DNA from: Balanoglossus misakiensis
Lineage: Eukaryota; Hemichordata
Direction: 5' to 3'
DNA: 64,000 nucleotides
NCBI GenBank assembly: GCA_040954595.2
Contig: CM082582.2
Location: forward strand, 4,774,001 to 4,838,000
Below, piece by piece: positions 52,626-64,000 of this stretch. Every line of letters begins with the position of its first letter. The first letter of the stretch is position 1. A program made the translations under genes and the position numbers. The notes under the pieces are model-generated. The model saw only the letters and a program-made list of their open reading frames with translations. It made no database searches and was not told the DNA's origin.

Positions 52626-55087
52626 TCAATCATCACTTGGTTTGAGAAATTGCTTTTTCTTTTTCTTTCCTTCTCCATCCTCATCTTGAGATGTCCGATG
52701 TCTCTTCTTTGTAAATTTTTTGCCAATTGTGCCTATCAGAGAATCATATCTGTAAATGGAAAAAAAAAGAATGAAATACAAGATTTATCAAATAAGGGTA
52801 TTCCACTACTAGAACAGTATAGATTTTCAATCTCAGCCAAATCACCAAGTAACCAACAAATCTTTTCTGGATTTCTGTGATTCTTGTATATGTACATTGT
52901 AATGCCTGTATTCCACGTTCACACATTCCAAGTGATTCAGAACTTGACCCCTGTGCATTCACCCATCCAAAGTCGGATTTAGATTCAGAATCAGCATTCT
53001 TTCAACTCACCGTTCTGCCATTTCTTCATCTGAAACAGCTGCTTCTTTCTCTCGTTCTTCAGCCAAAGCTAACTCTTTTTCCGTATCCTCCTGTTTCATC
53101 AGTTTCTGTCAACAGAGAAGAGCAGTGGTTTTCCAGATGGGACACAATTATTCAAGTTATTGTGGTTACGGATTAAGGGTAGAGTTTTCCTAACTTCACC
53201 AGAATTGAATTGGGAGCAAATGGCTTGAAAATGATCAAGTTTGCTAACAATCTTTACCACTTAGCAATTATACTAAGTAGCACCTAATATATCCAGGAAA
53301 ATTATAGGTACATATTTCTTTATAGCTTCTTTTTTCTCCTCCCTGGTGCCAACAATTGACCAAGTGCTTCCCCCCCCCCCCAATATACCTTCCTATATAA
53401 TCTTCTGTCACGTAGGGCTTATTGGTTTTAACTATACAAAAAATTCTTGTGCAAGACCCCTTAATTTTAAATTATAATTATTGTTACAGCCACTGACCTC
53501 TATTGCAGGGTTGAAACCTTTGAAAGACATTCTGCCATACTTGAGATCCTCGCATGAAACATAACTTGGTTCAATAATGAATCTGTTCCTGCAAATAAAC
53601 ATATATCAGCTTGACAGAATTAGTATTGATGTCAATGTCTGTCAATATAACTTCACTTTTACTTCAGTCTATCATTCAATCCAATATGACTTTATGACAA
53701 CATGGGCAAATCAAAAGCAAAATTCAAAGGACTTTCCATGAGTGGTTTACTGTCGTTCCCATCTGGATTCGAACGATAATGTTGATCTAAATGTTATCAC
53801 ACTTGTGTAATTGGTTTGTGAAGTTGATTCCAACTTTGCTACAGTTGTTGTACAGTTTATATGCTTTGCGGCAAACACAAACAGGATTAATGGTTTCTTA
53901 CCCGGTAGGATGCTTCGCCAGTTTGTTTAAATAAGACAATAAAACGAGTCAACTGATTGGCGCTACCCTGACTTTATTTAATAGCCCTGTGTGTGGTAAA
54001 AGCACGCGTAGATAAAAGTCTTGCTTTAGCAAGCAATGTGAAGTGTAAGACGATCCTCTTACGACACCCGTAATACCCCACTGTTAGTATTGTTATCAAT
54101 CTCGATATAACCTCTTTGAATTTACCGCAACATCAGCAACTGGGCGCCGAAACTGAAGTAAGATAAGGATCAACTTGGCAAACCAAATGTGCAAGTATGG
54201 TAACATTTAGATCAACATTATCGTTCGAATCAAGATGGGAACGACAGTAACCCTTTCACCAACAAGGTTTGGTCCAAGTCCATTGTTTTCTATGGTAAAT
54301 TGGACCTCTACAAAGAGAACTGATGGACTTTCCAGAAATGTATTCAACGCTGCTATAATCGATGCCTTACTGTTTTGCTTGAAGTTCTGGCAGATCTAAA
54401 ACCCAGTGACTGTCATCAATTCGCCTTTGCTGTTCTTCTTCCTGTTCACTGTTTGCAGAATCTTTATTTCTTTGCATAAACTGTTGGTTAATATCAACAA
54501 TCACACAAATTAGCGTGACAATATTACATAGTTGTCATCCAAATTACAGCCTTGGGAAATGGCTAATTACTGCTGAAACATGGTAGAGTAGTGGGTTTGA
54601 TGGACTGGGACATTTTTTCACTATACACATTTAGCTGCAATGATTGTAGCGGGTGCTGCTAGGGTTGACTGGTGTTCGCAGCCCCAGGGCTGCGAACAAA
54701 ACTCAACCTTGCTGCAGTTCCGTAGCCGTGCCCCACATCTCCCCAAGGAGAGGTGTCACCCGCTACAATCAGCACCCGCTAAAAACATGTCTTACGACAA
54801 GGAGATGGGACATGCAGCAGTGAAGTACAGCCCACATGCACGATCCAGCCACCCTATCAGCCTCACCTGGCCTAATGTTGTGCAACTACACACGTGTTAT
54901 GATGTGCTGTACACAAATATCTACTTTGCAACCTTTCGTGTAAAAATACAATGTTTCTCGCGAAAGATAACTGATGACTGTGTGCTGTAGCTGAACATTT
55001 ACCTACCTTCATTTGCCGCACGTAGATAGATAGCTTGGATTTTCCCGGTTCGCGTTCGGCACTCATCATCGGGATGGGGGCCGCCAT
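52626..55087 (-). CDS. MPHOSPH6: M-phase phosphoprotein 6 (nuclear exosome cofactor)
   Basis: Exons (minus): 55087-55007, 54480-54371, 53588-53498, 53105-53011, 52749-52626. Phases agree and give 166 aa, against about 160 in mammals. MPHOSPH6 (MPP6) binds RNA and docks the MTR4 helicase to the nuclear RNA exosome, and is needed for 5.8S rRNA 3' maturation. Diagnostic stretches in order: KLSIYVRQMKFMQRN, HWVLDLPEL, CEDLKYGRMSFKGFNPAIEK, VSDEEMAERYDSLIGTIGKK, and the basic C-terminus KKKKKQFLKPSDD. SFKGFNP and the DSLIGTIGKKF motif are hallmarks of the family. The ATG at 55087 is the first in frame and lies in a CpG-rich stretch. It is transcribed divergently from the TDRD12-like gene 1.6 kb away. 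Introns 1 and 2 each contain a palindromic element. Confidence 0.94.
53750..54247. mobile_element. TA-flanked MITE, 498 bp (Tc1/mariner-like?)
   Basis: Terminal inverted repeats of about 55 bp begin CTGTCGTTCCCATCT and continue GATTCGAACGATAATGTTG. TA flanks both ends (53748-53749 and 54248-54249). The arms differ at only a few positions. There is no transposase ORF. It lies in MPHOSPH6 intron 2. Confidence 0.7.
54642..54781. repeat. Multi-stem palindromic element
   Basis: An outer 14-bp stem, GATTGTAGCGGGTG (54642-54655) with its complement (54757-54770), encloses two hairpins. One is a perfect 12-bp stem, TGTTCGCAGCCC/GGGCTGCGAACA (54673-54698), extended by GGTTGA/TCAACC. The other is a weaker ACATCTCC/GGAGAGGTGT stem. 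A further AGCACCCGCT after the right outer arm can also pair with the left arm. It lies in MPHOSPH6 intron 1. Confidence 0.7.
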
Positions 55088-56694
55088 GTTGGTTTAAAGT
55101 TTGTCAGCCTCGTACAGCACTCCAGTTGGTGGAGTAGTTTGAAACTTTTTTACTCCTTTTCTAATAAGATTCATTACAGAGCTTTTCTTATTATAAGAGA
55201 CTTTATATACAAATAATGTAACACCTTTAACCGAAACACGAAAAAGCACGTTTCACAATCATACGTAACGAGAGAGGCTGGTCTGTAGAGGGCGCTGATT
55301 TCTAAAATAAGTTTCATGGATACTGAAGTTAGATTTTACTTAGAAATGGGTTTCGGATTCATGTAATTGGATTCCATTCTGGCGCTAATTTTCATAATTT
55401 TGTTCAATATCCACTTTTCACAATTTATCCGCGCAACACTCAATGTACATTGATTTCCAATATATATTCATGGAGTTATACTATCAATCACGGAGTTGAA
55501 CAAAACATGAGCCATGACCCTCAATCTGAATCTGAAGTCGTGTTTGAAGCGAAAACTTTGTTCTTATGTGGTAAGTGCACAGCTTGTGCAAATAGTTTGA
55601 GATAAAGTGTAATTTGTGCATAATTTCGTCGCAAACAGGTGTGGCCACTGTAGGTAAGTATCGTGCTAATGTGCGCCCATCACAAACTCTGAACAAACTA
55701 GTGATAAAGAGAGTAGGAAGGTGTCATCTAAGGTCACAGTGCGGAGCACGTGTCGTCATGTGCATCGTGGGCAAGTCGTTTGCGACAATCTCACATTCGC
55801 ATTTTTGGGCTCAGTCGCATGTTGCTGCGACTGGATTTCAACCAACTTTCCTATAAAACGTTATCTTTCCATACTTCTGTCAACGTGTTACCCCCTCCCA
55901 GCCTGACAGTTTCAGTCCCGTGGAATTTTCGGGGGGGGGGGGGGTTATGTACACTGAGCCAGAATATGCGTGACTCGGATTGATTTCTACTATGAAATGT
56001 TACAATGTATTGCAAGTAAATTTCGAAATATTTTAAGTTGGAACAGACATCTTTGAACTTTCAGTCACACTTAATTTCGAAACTTTCGTTTAAGGGAGAG
56101 AGGGAGGAGTTTTGAGGTCGAACTTCAACACAAGTACACACACGTATTTCTAGTCTGGAATCCAGACCCAGTTTTAGATTCACACACAGACATTGAAGAG
56201 TGAAGCAGACGACAAAAAGTGACAAGACAGGCATGCGCACGGCAAATTGCCATGCGCAATGCCTGTCTTTTCACCGCACATGTTCGCTGCTGCATGCTAG
56301 TTCAGGGGCCTTTACCGCTGCCAGTTATGGTATAACAGTATTTTACCAAGGCTAGATTGAGCTCTCGTCCAATCAGAATGGTGGACAGAAGCATGATATA
56401 ATATAGTTTTAAGTTTGTAATCATTAATGGGTTTGTTCAAAAACTCGGACAGTGCAGATTACATATTTTGTTAAATCTTTATAAAATTTCTTTTTATCAG
56501 TATTGGTTGAAATGTAACAATCGTACATATAGGAACAGTGTGTGGAAAAAACACTTAACAAATGAAATTGACTTTGTATCCAAATATAATTGCTGGAAAT
56601 AGTAACTGTATTTTTGATTGTTTATTCATAATACTATTCTTTTCATAATACTATTCTATAGCTAAGTTCATGTACAAGAACTGAGTGAAGAAAA
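55088..56694. promoter_or_regulatory. Divergent promoter region between MPHOSPH6 and the TDRD12-like gene
   Basis: 1.6 kb separates the two start codons, which point away from each other. CpG-containing sequence surrounds the MPHOSPH6 start. A 12-base G run lies at about 55931-55944. Strong donor-like sites occur at 55569 (GTG|GTAAGT) and 55651 (GTAG|GTAAGT) and could end 5' UTR exons of the TDRD12-like gene. No TATA box was recognised. Confidence 0.4.
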
Positions 56695-59600
56695 ATGGCT
56701 GTAAACATCACAGTTTTAAAGGTATGTTGCATTATTTTGTTGTCCAGAGTGAAATTTTTCAACAGTTACTATCTCCTAACACAATGTTTGTTATAGGTTA
56801 TTGGTATAGCCAGAAGGTTAAAGCTTGTAACTACTGATTTTGATTTGCTTTGATTTTGATTTTTGTTTTGATTAGGTAATCAATGCTGGATGTTTCTGGG
56901 CCAAGGAAAATCCGTCTCGTCACATGTCTGAAGAAACCAGACAGTTCATGACTCTTTGTAATGAGATTAATGATTACTGTAACTCGACTGAGCTGGCTTC
57001 TGTGTGTGTTCAGATGCCACAGAAAGGACAGGTAAGTTCAAATAACACCTGTAGAAATTGTAGCTGAGATTTTAGTGCTAAATTTATAGAACCATCTATT
57101 TTGGATGTGTCTGTGTATAACTATTGTGATTTCGAACACATTTTGTTCACAATATTGAATTAAGGAAATAATAAAATGAAATGAATAATGAAAATAATTG
57201 CTCACTGTCTGTGACCTGTACAATGTTGACCATGTACCATAGTTGAGAATGACTTATTTCACTTCTTGCAGATGTGTTTGGCATGGAGGTCAGAGGATAG
57301 AAGATGGTACAGAGGCAGGGTGTTGAGTATTATGCAGACGAGACTGGGACCACATGTCAAGTAAGGTTCCATCATATCACGCTGATGAACAAAATGTCAT
57401 ATATCTGTGGTAGACATTCACTTATAAAAATTATTGGCTGCTCAAACGTGGTTCTTCTAATCACACACTGTTCACAGTGTAATGCTTGCAAATTATGAGA
57501 AAAATCATGAATATTCATGAACAACAATATACTTTTTCGACAGACATTGCGTAAGCAGTTGTAATTTCAGTACCAGTTCAGAAAATCCGTGTCAGTACAG
57601 TGTCCTCCCTTATTACAATTGTAAGTGATCGAGGCATAGTCTTTTGGACATATAGTAGCCCACATCTAAAAAATAATTTGTAGATCCCATTTCCTACCAC
57701 TTACTTTGATGTTTTGATATTTTCCAGGTGTTTCCTCATTGACATTGCAGAAACTGTGTTGATCTCATCTTCAAGGTATGTGTACACAGTCTTGGCTTTT
57801 ATTGATGGATCAATAGACTCGAAACAACAACGATGTTGAATGATGCAGATGTGGTTAATGAGTCTCATTCAATTGCCCAAGTATATACTTTGTGATTTAT
57901 AATATATTGAACAACAATGGCAGCATATACAACAACAACAACATTCCCAATTGTCAATCTAATTTCTTTATAGGCTGAGAGAAGCACCTCCCATGTTTCT
58001 GAAGTTCCCTTCCCAGGCAAAGAAGTATAGTTTGTTTGGTTTGAAGCCGTTGACACTGGTTACATCACCAGAAGACTTCAGCACCACAAAGCAGTAAGTT
58101 ATAATGTCTAACCCCTTGCAAGGTTTGTGTGCCATCCGAGTCAATATGGCATTCTGTTGGTGCATGAAGATTGTTGGAAAACAAGTAACTATTGCAATGT
58201 GGACAGTATGGACTATAATTCCTGCGATGGCGTAAGGCTGACAGACTGGAGTGCAGAAATTCTGTTTGTGAGATGATTATTGTTACAGGATGCATATGCC
58301 ATTCTCCAACTCATCCAGCCAGGAATCCTTGGTTCAATTAAAACAAGTGATGTAGCTGCAGCAGCAAGTAATTACAGTTGCATAGGTTGTGGGCACATTC
58401 AGCTAACGGAAGCTAATTGGTGTTGAAACAAGTGAACGACCACCCCACCGTGACCCACCTTGTTAACTCAAACGATTCCGACACTGCCATCTAAATTAAC
58501 CTTAATATATGTACCATGTGACCATCCATTCATGGAAATAATTTTTGTATCTTTTCAGACCATGTAACAAGTGGGATACTGCTGCTGATGAATTCATATT
58601 CAATTTGGTTGTTACAGGTATGATAGCTTTGACTCAAGTTTCTGTGTTAAGTATTCTTTGTTTGCAACACTTTATACATGTGAAAATATTTGTTTCACCC
58701 AGTGCCTGCATGTGTCTCTAATTTTCACCATTTTACTCTTTTGCTTCTTGCTTTTCATGTTATGCTTTGCGATCTGTGGCACAGACGTTGATGCTGCCAA
58801 GGTAGATGTGTGTGACTTGGATGAACATGAAACTCGACAGGTTATCTTGTATGTGCATACCTCTGATGGTTGGGTAAGTGCTGCAGGTTTTATCTCATTT
58901 ATCAGAAGGTGCAAGATATACTGAACGTAACTTCTTGTTTTGATCAAAGTTTGATGTGTTTCCTATTGAATACAATTCTAGTCTTGTGAATCTGAAAATT
59001 TTGAAACCATACTTCTCAGCAATTTGGTATTTCAAATCTGTTTACTTTTTCTTAAATATGTGCAACCTGTTCTATTCTCAAAAACTAAATCATAGTAGCA
59101 ATTATTAATTTGCTTCTGCATTTGAATTGATAAAGTACATCACCAGTAAAGAAATCTTTGGATCAGGCTAGTACATTGCCTACAGTTTCTCTGCTGATGA
59201 AATTAAATTATGTTGTGTGTTAACAGGTGAACATTAATAAAATGCTGGTGAAAGAGGAGTACGCAGTCGCTGTGGATGACATCAACGGCTCATTGGACCA
59301 GTCCATCTGTACACCTGGTGAATCAAACGCCCAATCTCTGGACAGACGTTCCAGAACTTTGCTCCACTACATGCCGTATGGTGATCCGAGCAGCGATAGT
59401 AAATTGGAGTCTTCAGATTTGAGCAGTCCAGTGGCATCTCAGGGTGTACCAGCACAAGAGGAGTATCTGTCTGCTTTGAAGACCAGTGGGGTTGTCGCTG
59501 AGGATGTTGGAACTGCTAATCGTGAGTTTCACCTGCAGAAGACCATGACAGAGCACAGCGCTGAACTTCGTGAAGAGGATCTGGATTACAAGAAGTTCAA

Positions 59601-62600
59601 GAAAGACTGCGACAGAAGATTCAACAGGGAATTTATGTCTACACCCCACGTGGAATTAGAGAGATTTAAGAATGCTACTCCGACAGGACTTTGCAAACAG
59701 GAGAATATCGACAGAGAAAGTTCTGGTGATGGACTTCAGAAGATTGCGAGTGGTGGTGATAAGCAGGAGATATCCAGCCCTGGGAAGAAAAGAGGGGGCC
59801 TTACAGCACTGCAGAAGACACTGCAGCAATCTCACGCCGCTGCGTCGCCAACTGCGTCGTTCACGAAGCGCGAGTTGTACACAATCGAGGAGCAGATGGA
59901 GCTGAAAGATGAGAACACCATGGCGACGGGCAGCGATGGAAGAGAGAGGGAAATCAGTCGCGCCAGAAATGAGCAGGATGAACTGATGTTGCGTGCAACG
60001 GCGGAGAGAAATTCACATCAGCTGAAAGGAAAGTTAACAAAGCTACAGGATACCTCTGACCAGAAGATGATGTCGCTTTCAAATGAAAGTTCTACTGTAT
60101 CTGATGTGGACAATGAAACGACTGTGTGTTACCCTGATATGAATGGAATGCAAGAAGAGATATGGAAAGGTAAGAGTGTGATGAACAACAAAGTGGAATA
60201 AACTCAGGTGATGCTGATACAATCAATGAGCTTGTGTGTGTGATGTGTCATCAGAAAACCAAAGCCTGGATTGTTTTGCATACATGCACCAAATTTTTTT
60301 CCAGGGGAATTTTTGCAAATGAGCAGAACACTAGTCTAAGGTACTGCAACCATGTCAGCTATTAAATATATGATGAGAGATAATGTTAGCCAGTACATTG
60401 GTACCTTCTGTCCCCTTCCTGTACTTGTTATCATTGTGCCGACTGTACCCAGCAAATTCTTCAAAAAAAACTTGTCTTGCTTTTCTATCTACCTAGCTTT
60501 TGAACTTGCCCGATACTCCTGAAATTAATTACTGACCAAAGCCACTTGTCATTTTGATGTTACAGCCACTGATAGGCACTACAAAGCCGTATCTTAGGAA
60601 TTCATGGAAACAAGTTGTTAATTTTTAAATGGCCAAACACAGTAGAACTATATGATTCTTAGAAAAGAAATTATTCAGAACATGAAAATGCAAAAATATT
60701 TTAAAAATCAATGATGGAACACTTTGTGTCTGAGGAAGACATACAGGGAAAGATGTCAGAAAGCCATTAGACATCACTGACAAAGTATACTATAATGTGT
60801 CTTCATTCCAGAATTGTATTCTACAAGTAAAGAACTAAGCCCTGAAGAAAAGAGAGAAACACCAGAACGTCCGAAATCCAGACTGCCCCATCATGCCGTG
60901 CAGGAGAGCAGACTCTCTCCACATTGGAGGAAAGAGAAGAGAGACAGGGATGAGACCAGGCAGTCACCACAACCTGTCAATCAACAAGATGATTTGATAT
61001 CACCAGATACATCTCTGGCTAAACTCATAGGTCAAAGGTCAGTGTGATCGTACACGTACACTCTTGTCTATTGCAAAAGATGGCAATTTTTCTGCATGCC
61101 TTGCAAAGATTTCCCATCATACTACAGTATTGTTCACAAGGTTTACTACTTCAGTAGTAGCTGACATGAAGACATTTTTGGTGCTACCTAATATTTTCTG
61201 TGATGAACATAAAAATAAGATTTGATTATGTGTTTTCAAGATGCACATATGGTACATTCTACTATCCTATATAAGAAATTTAACTTTTTTTTCTGACAGA
61301 ATCATGATGCAGTTATCAGGCCCTAATACAGATAGTGCCGAGTCTGTATCCAAGAATGCACAACTGAGCAGTCAGGTGTTAGTATCTGGAGAACTCAAGC
61401 TTCGACCAATCACAGGCATTGAAAGAGCTCCATTCTGTGATCTACTGAAGCAGGTATTGATTTGACATCTGCTTTTCAATTTCTCAACATTTCTGTCAAG
61501 CAGAAAAATGGTGTAGTTTTATAACAATTGTGTCACCTCTAATATTTACATACCGGTACATGTATGCCTATGTATTGTCAAAAATGCGTGTCTGCCAATA
61601 GTGGCACTCTTCTTTTTCATGTGCTGCCCACTGAAAATCTGTAATTCGCTGTATTTGAATTTTCCATGGTAACGGTGGTTTAAAGGTATACAGTCACCTC
61701 CAATTTACATAAGCCCATATATGGCTGAAATGGCGTATTTAAGAGTTCTAAAGAACATATGGTGGCGCTCTTTTTTTCGCATGTGCCACCCACTGAAAAT
61801 CTGTGATTGGTTAGATCTCAATTTGCCATCATTGTAACTGTAGCTATATTTGCATAGGTGACCGTATACCTTTAATTCACATAGGTGACTATAACTTTAA
61901 TGCCCTGTACAGTGCATAACGTGATTCCATGGGTTTTCTTGCCTAAAATGTCTATAGATACACACATTGAGGTAGCATCAGCCATTGAAACAAATCCTTC
62001 TTTTTCAGCCCCTGGAAGAATTAGGTTTCGCAGGACCAACCCTTGTGCAAGCCTATGCATGGCCTGCTATATTAAGAGGCCGAGACTTTGTTGGTATCTC
62101 GTCCAGAGGTAGTGGTAAAACACTGGCTTATTTGCTGCCAGTAATGACACAACTGTTGCAGGCCAGTACATATGCCTCCCTGCCACCTGGGGAAGGGGTA
62201 AGCACTTATTTAAGGTATTTTCAAGTGTATAATGTTGTTAGACTACAGATTACAGTGAGTGCAGATTGAAGATAAGAGATGACTTAATTGTATCTTCCTA
62301 TCCGAAATGCCTGCATTGCATATATATGTACCCACAAAGTTATGTTGTGGAACTATAAAACTCCTTTATTTTTGTATGCCTAGATATATTGGATATGGTT
62401 GTGACTCCCCTTTCGATCTATAATTCATCCTCAAATTTTTTATCAGCTTTCTGCATGCATATTCTTCTATCATCATCATCAACCCAATGAAGAAAATCTA
62501 TGTATTTTGTAAACTGAATCTTTTATGGAAAAAAAATCTTATGAGATAAATAGTGAACTGTATTTGAATTTAACCCATCTCTGAAATTCTTCATAAGTTT

Positions 62601-64000
62601 GTTCCACACTGCAAAAATTTTCAGTTGTGTGTGGAATTGTCAAAATGATGTCCAGAAAGGTTTTAGAGAGCAACAGCCTCTAGGAATTTTGGGGTAGTCT
62701 GTCTATGTCATCAAGACTAACTTTCCATCCATTCAATTTGACAGCCATTAGCAGTGATCCTGTCTCCATCTTGGAAAAGAGCACAGTTCATTTATGATAA
62801 TAGCAGATTATACCTGGAAGACTGCAAAACAACGAGACATCTTGTCATCTTTGGTGCAGGTTCTGAAGAAAATCTAGTGGTGAGTCGACTTTCTCCTCAT
62901 TTGAAAGTTTATTTCCCAAGTAATCTTCCATCAGGGATAGCATGCAGAACAGTTCAGCCATGAGTCTGCTAATAAAAGTGATAAAAAACATCCATATTTC
63001 ATAATTGATAAACTGAACATTACAAGATGACTGCGTTTATTTCAGTATCCTTTGCTGAACGGCTGTGAATTACTCGTAGCAACCCCTAACTGTTTGTTGC
63101 GGATGTTAGAAAAGGGCTACACAAGTTTGAGAAGACTTTGTCATCTGGTAGGTACTGGTTATTGTTGGCTTCTTGTTATCTCCACTGATGGTCATAATTA
63201 TTGGTTTGCAAATTGACTCGTGTATTGTTATGCTATAGGCATGATACTTGCAATTGATTGTGTCTGTTGTAGAAATCTGAGACTTAACATGCTGTACTAG
63301 TCTAGTACCTAGCCATATTTTGTCCACTTTGCTTCCAAAACTAACATAGACTAATGCTGTACAGGCCACCCCTTGTTTCTCAAGGGCTGTTAGGATAATA
63401 CCACAATACTGTCTGCATTACTACTTCTACAGAGAGATCACAGCAAAGTGCTGGTTTTCATGTTACTTTTTGTTGCAGTAGTTATTTATCTGGTATTTAT
63501 TGTTTACTTTCCATTGAAGTGTTTATTTATCAAATATATTGATAAATCGATTCAGCAATTGGTGTCTGTGACATGGTAAATTTGTACGGTATGGTGTCTG
63601 GTCTTATACATAGGGTTGTGATAGTGGGGCGGGGCTACCGTAGTGTGTTGAAAAGACTGAAAGCAGGACTTCTAAATAATAGATCTACAAATTGTTTCAT
63701 CTGCAGGTCTTTGATGATGCCGATATTCTTGTGGATGACTTCACTCTCCAAGTAAGTAGTTGTTGCCACAGCTACAGGCAAAATCCTTCATTGAAACCTG
63801 TACCCTGACTTTTGATGTTTAAATTTTTGTTTTGTAATTAAAAACAGATTTACAGTATAGAAAAGTCAAATTTGGGATATCAGGGAATTACAAAATTTCC
63901 CTGTCTTTTGATAGGAATTTGACACTGCCTGCACTGCCTACCCTTTTCTTGGGCCTAAAGCTTACAGAGGAAACCTGATTCAGATAAATAAGTATTGAAC
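56695..64000 (+). CDS. TDRD12: TDRD12-like Tudor domain / DEAD-type helicase protein (3' end beyond window)
   Basis: Exons: 56695-56721, 56876-57031, 57272-57360, 57728-57775, 57974-58093, 58559-58617, 58785-58873, 59227-60169, 60812-61037, 61300-61453, 62009-62197, 62745-62879, 63046-63147, 63707-63751. Phases agree for 794 codons, and the gene continues past the window. TDRD12 acts in the germline piRNA pathway, in secondary piRNA production and transposon silencing. A first Tudor domain covers about residues 58-125 (CLAWRSEDRRWYRGRV, CFLIDIAETVLISSSRL). KWDTAADEFIFNLV and VNINKMLVKEEYAV follow. A 314-codon, charged and probably disordered exon links to the helicase: Q-motif-like FAGPTLVQAYAWPAI, Walker A SRGSGKT at 669-675, PLAVILSPSWKRAQFI, ATPNCLLRML, and motif II as DDAD at 782-785. 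The helicase C-lobe and any second Tudor lie off the edge. The start MAVNITVLK matches the short first exon expected for this family. Confidence 0.9.
61515..61896. mobile_element. Older TTAA MITE family 3 copy, interrupted by a younger copy
   Basis: A left part (about 61515-61680: GTGTCACCTCTAATATTTAC..., TGAAAATCTGTAATTCGC) and a right part (61876-61896: TTCACATAGGTGACTATAAC) read as one element when the 61684-61871 insert is removed. TTAA follows the right end (61897-61900). It lies in a TDRD12-like intron. Confidence 0.6.
61684..61871. mobile_element. TTAA MITE family 3, younger nested copy (188 bp)
   Basis: The ends AGGTATACAGTCACC and (reverse-complemented) AGGTATACGGTCACC are flanked by intact TTAA at 61680-61683 and 61872-61875. 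It is inserted into an older relative in the intron between TDRD12-like exons 61300-61453 and 62009-62197. Confidence 0.75.

Noticed and set aside
54642-54781. tRNA gene in MPHOSPH6 intron 1
   Set aside because: The cloverleaf-like folding is suggestive, but there are no A/B box consensus sequences and no acceptor-stem geometry of 7 bp.

Overview
This 64 kb window looks like nuclear DNA from an intron-rich invertebrate animal. It holds five spliced protein-coding genes with short coding exons, GT-AG introns and AT-rich introns. The introns are full of microsatellites, G/C homopolymer runs and small palindromic transposons. The gene set (SLC28, KIFC3, a CARD-death-domain adaptor, MPHOSPH6, TDRD12) and the abundance of TACATGTA-type words suggest an invertebrate deuterostome such as a hemichordate, echinoderm or cephalochordate. 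That placement is an inference, and a lophotrochozoan cannot be excluded.

Layout: (1) 460-6995, minus strand: a concentrative nucleoside transporter (SLC28/CNT family), 11 coding exons, about 638 aa. Its introns carry two complementary tetranucleotide arrays, a TTAA-flanked MITE, a PIF/Harbinger-like MITE and a perfect foldback. (2) 6996-14849: mostly non-coding, with a probable promoter/5' exon near 10.7-10.93 kb. (3) 14850-32268, plus strand: a C-terminal kinesin-14 of the KIFC3 type, 18 coding exons, 920 aa, every exon phase agreeing. (4) 32.3-40.2 kb: long gene-free stretch with a 620-bp foldback transposon. (5) 40704-49470, plus strand: a CARD + death-domain protein with a lysine-rich tail; its 7-kb first intron contains a 5'-truncated LINE whose 5' end carries a 140-bp inverted copy of itself. 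(6) 52626-55087, minus strand: MPHOSPH6, five exons, 166 aa. (7) 56695 to the window end, plus strand: the first 794 codons of a TDRD12-like Tudor/helicase protein, divergent from MPHOSPH6 and cut by the window edge.

The genes are unrelated in function: nucleoside import, minus-end-directed microtubule transport, death-fold signalling, nuclear exosome rRNA processing and piRNA-pathway silencing. Nothing suggests an operon. The unusual content lies in the mobile and palindromic DNA. At least three sequence families start AGG and are flanked by TTAA, and one copy is inserted inside an older relative. Also notable are the snap-back LINE end, the loss of family signature residues in the nucleoside transporter, and a splice-phase conflict in the CARD-DD gene. 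I found no tRNA, rRNA or CRISPR array. Exon borders were read by eye and have no transcript support.
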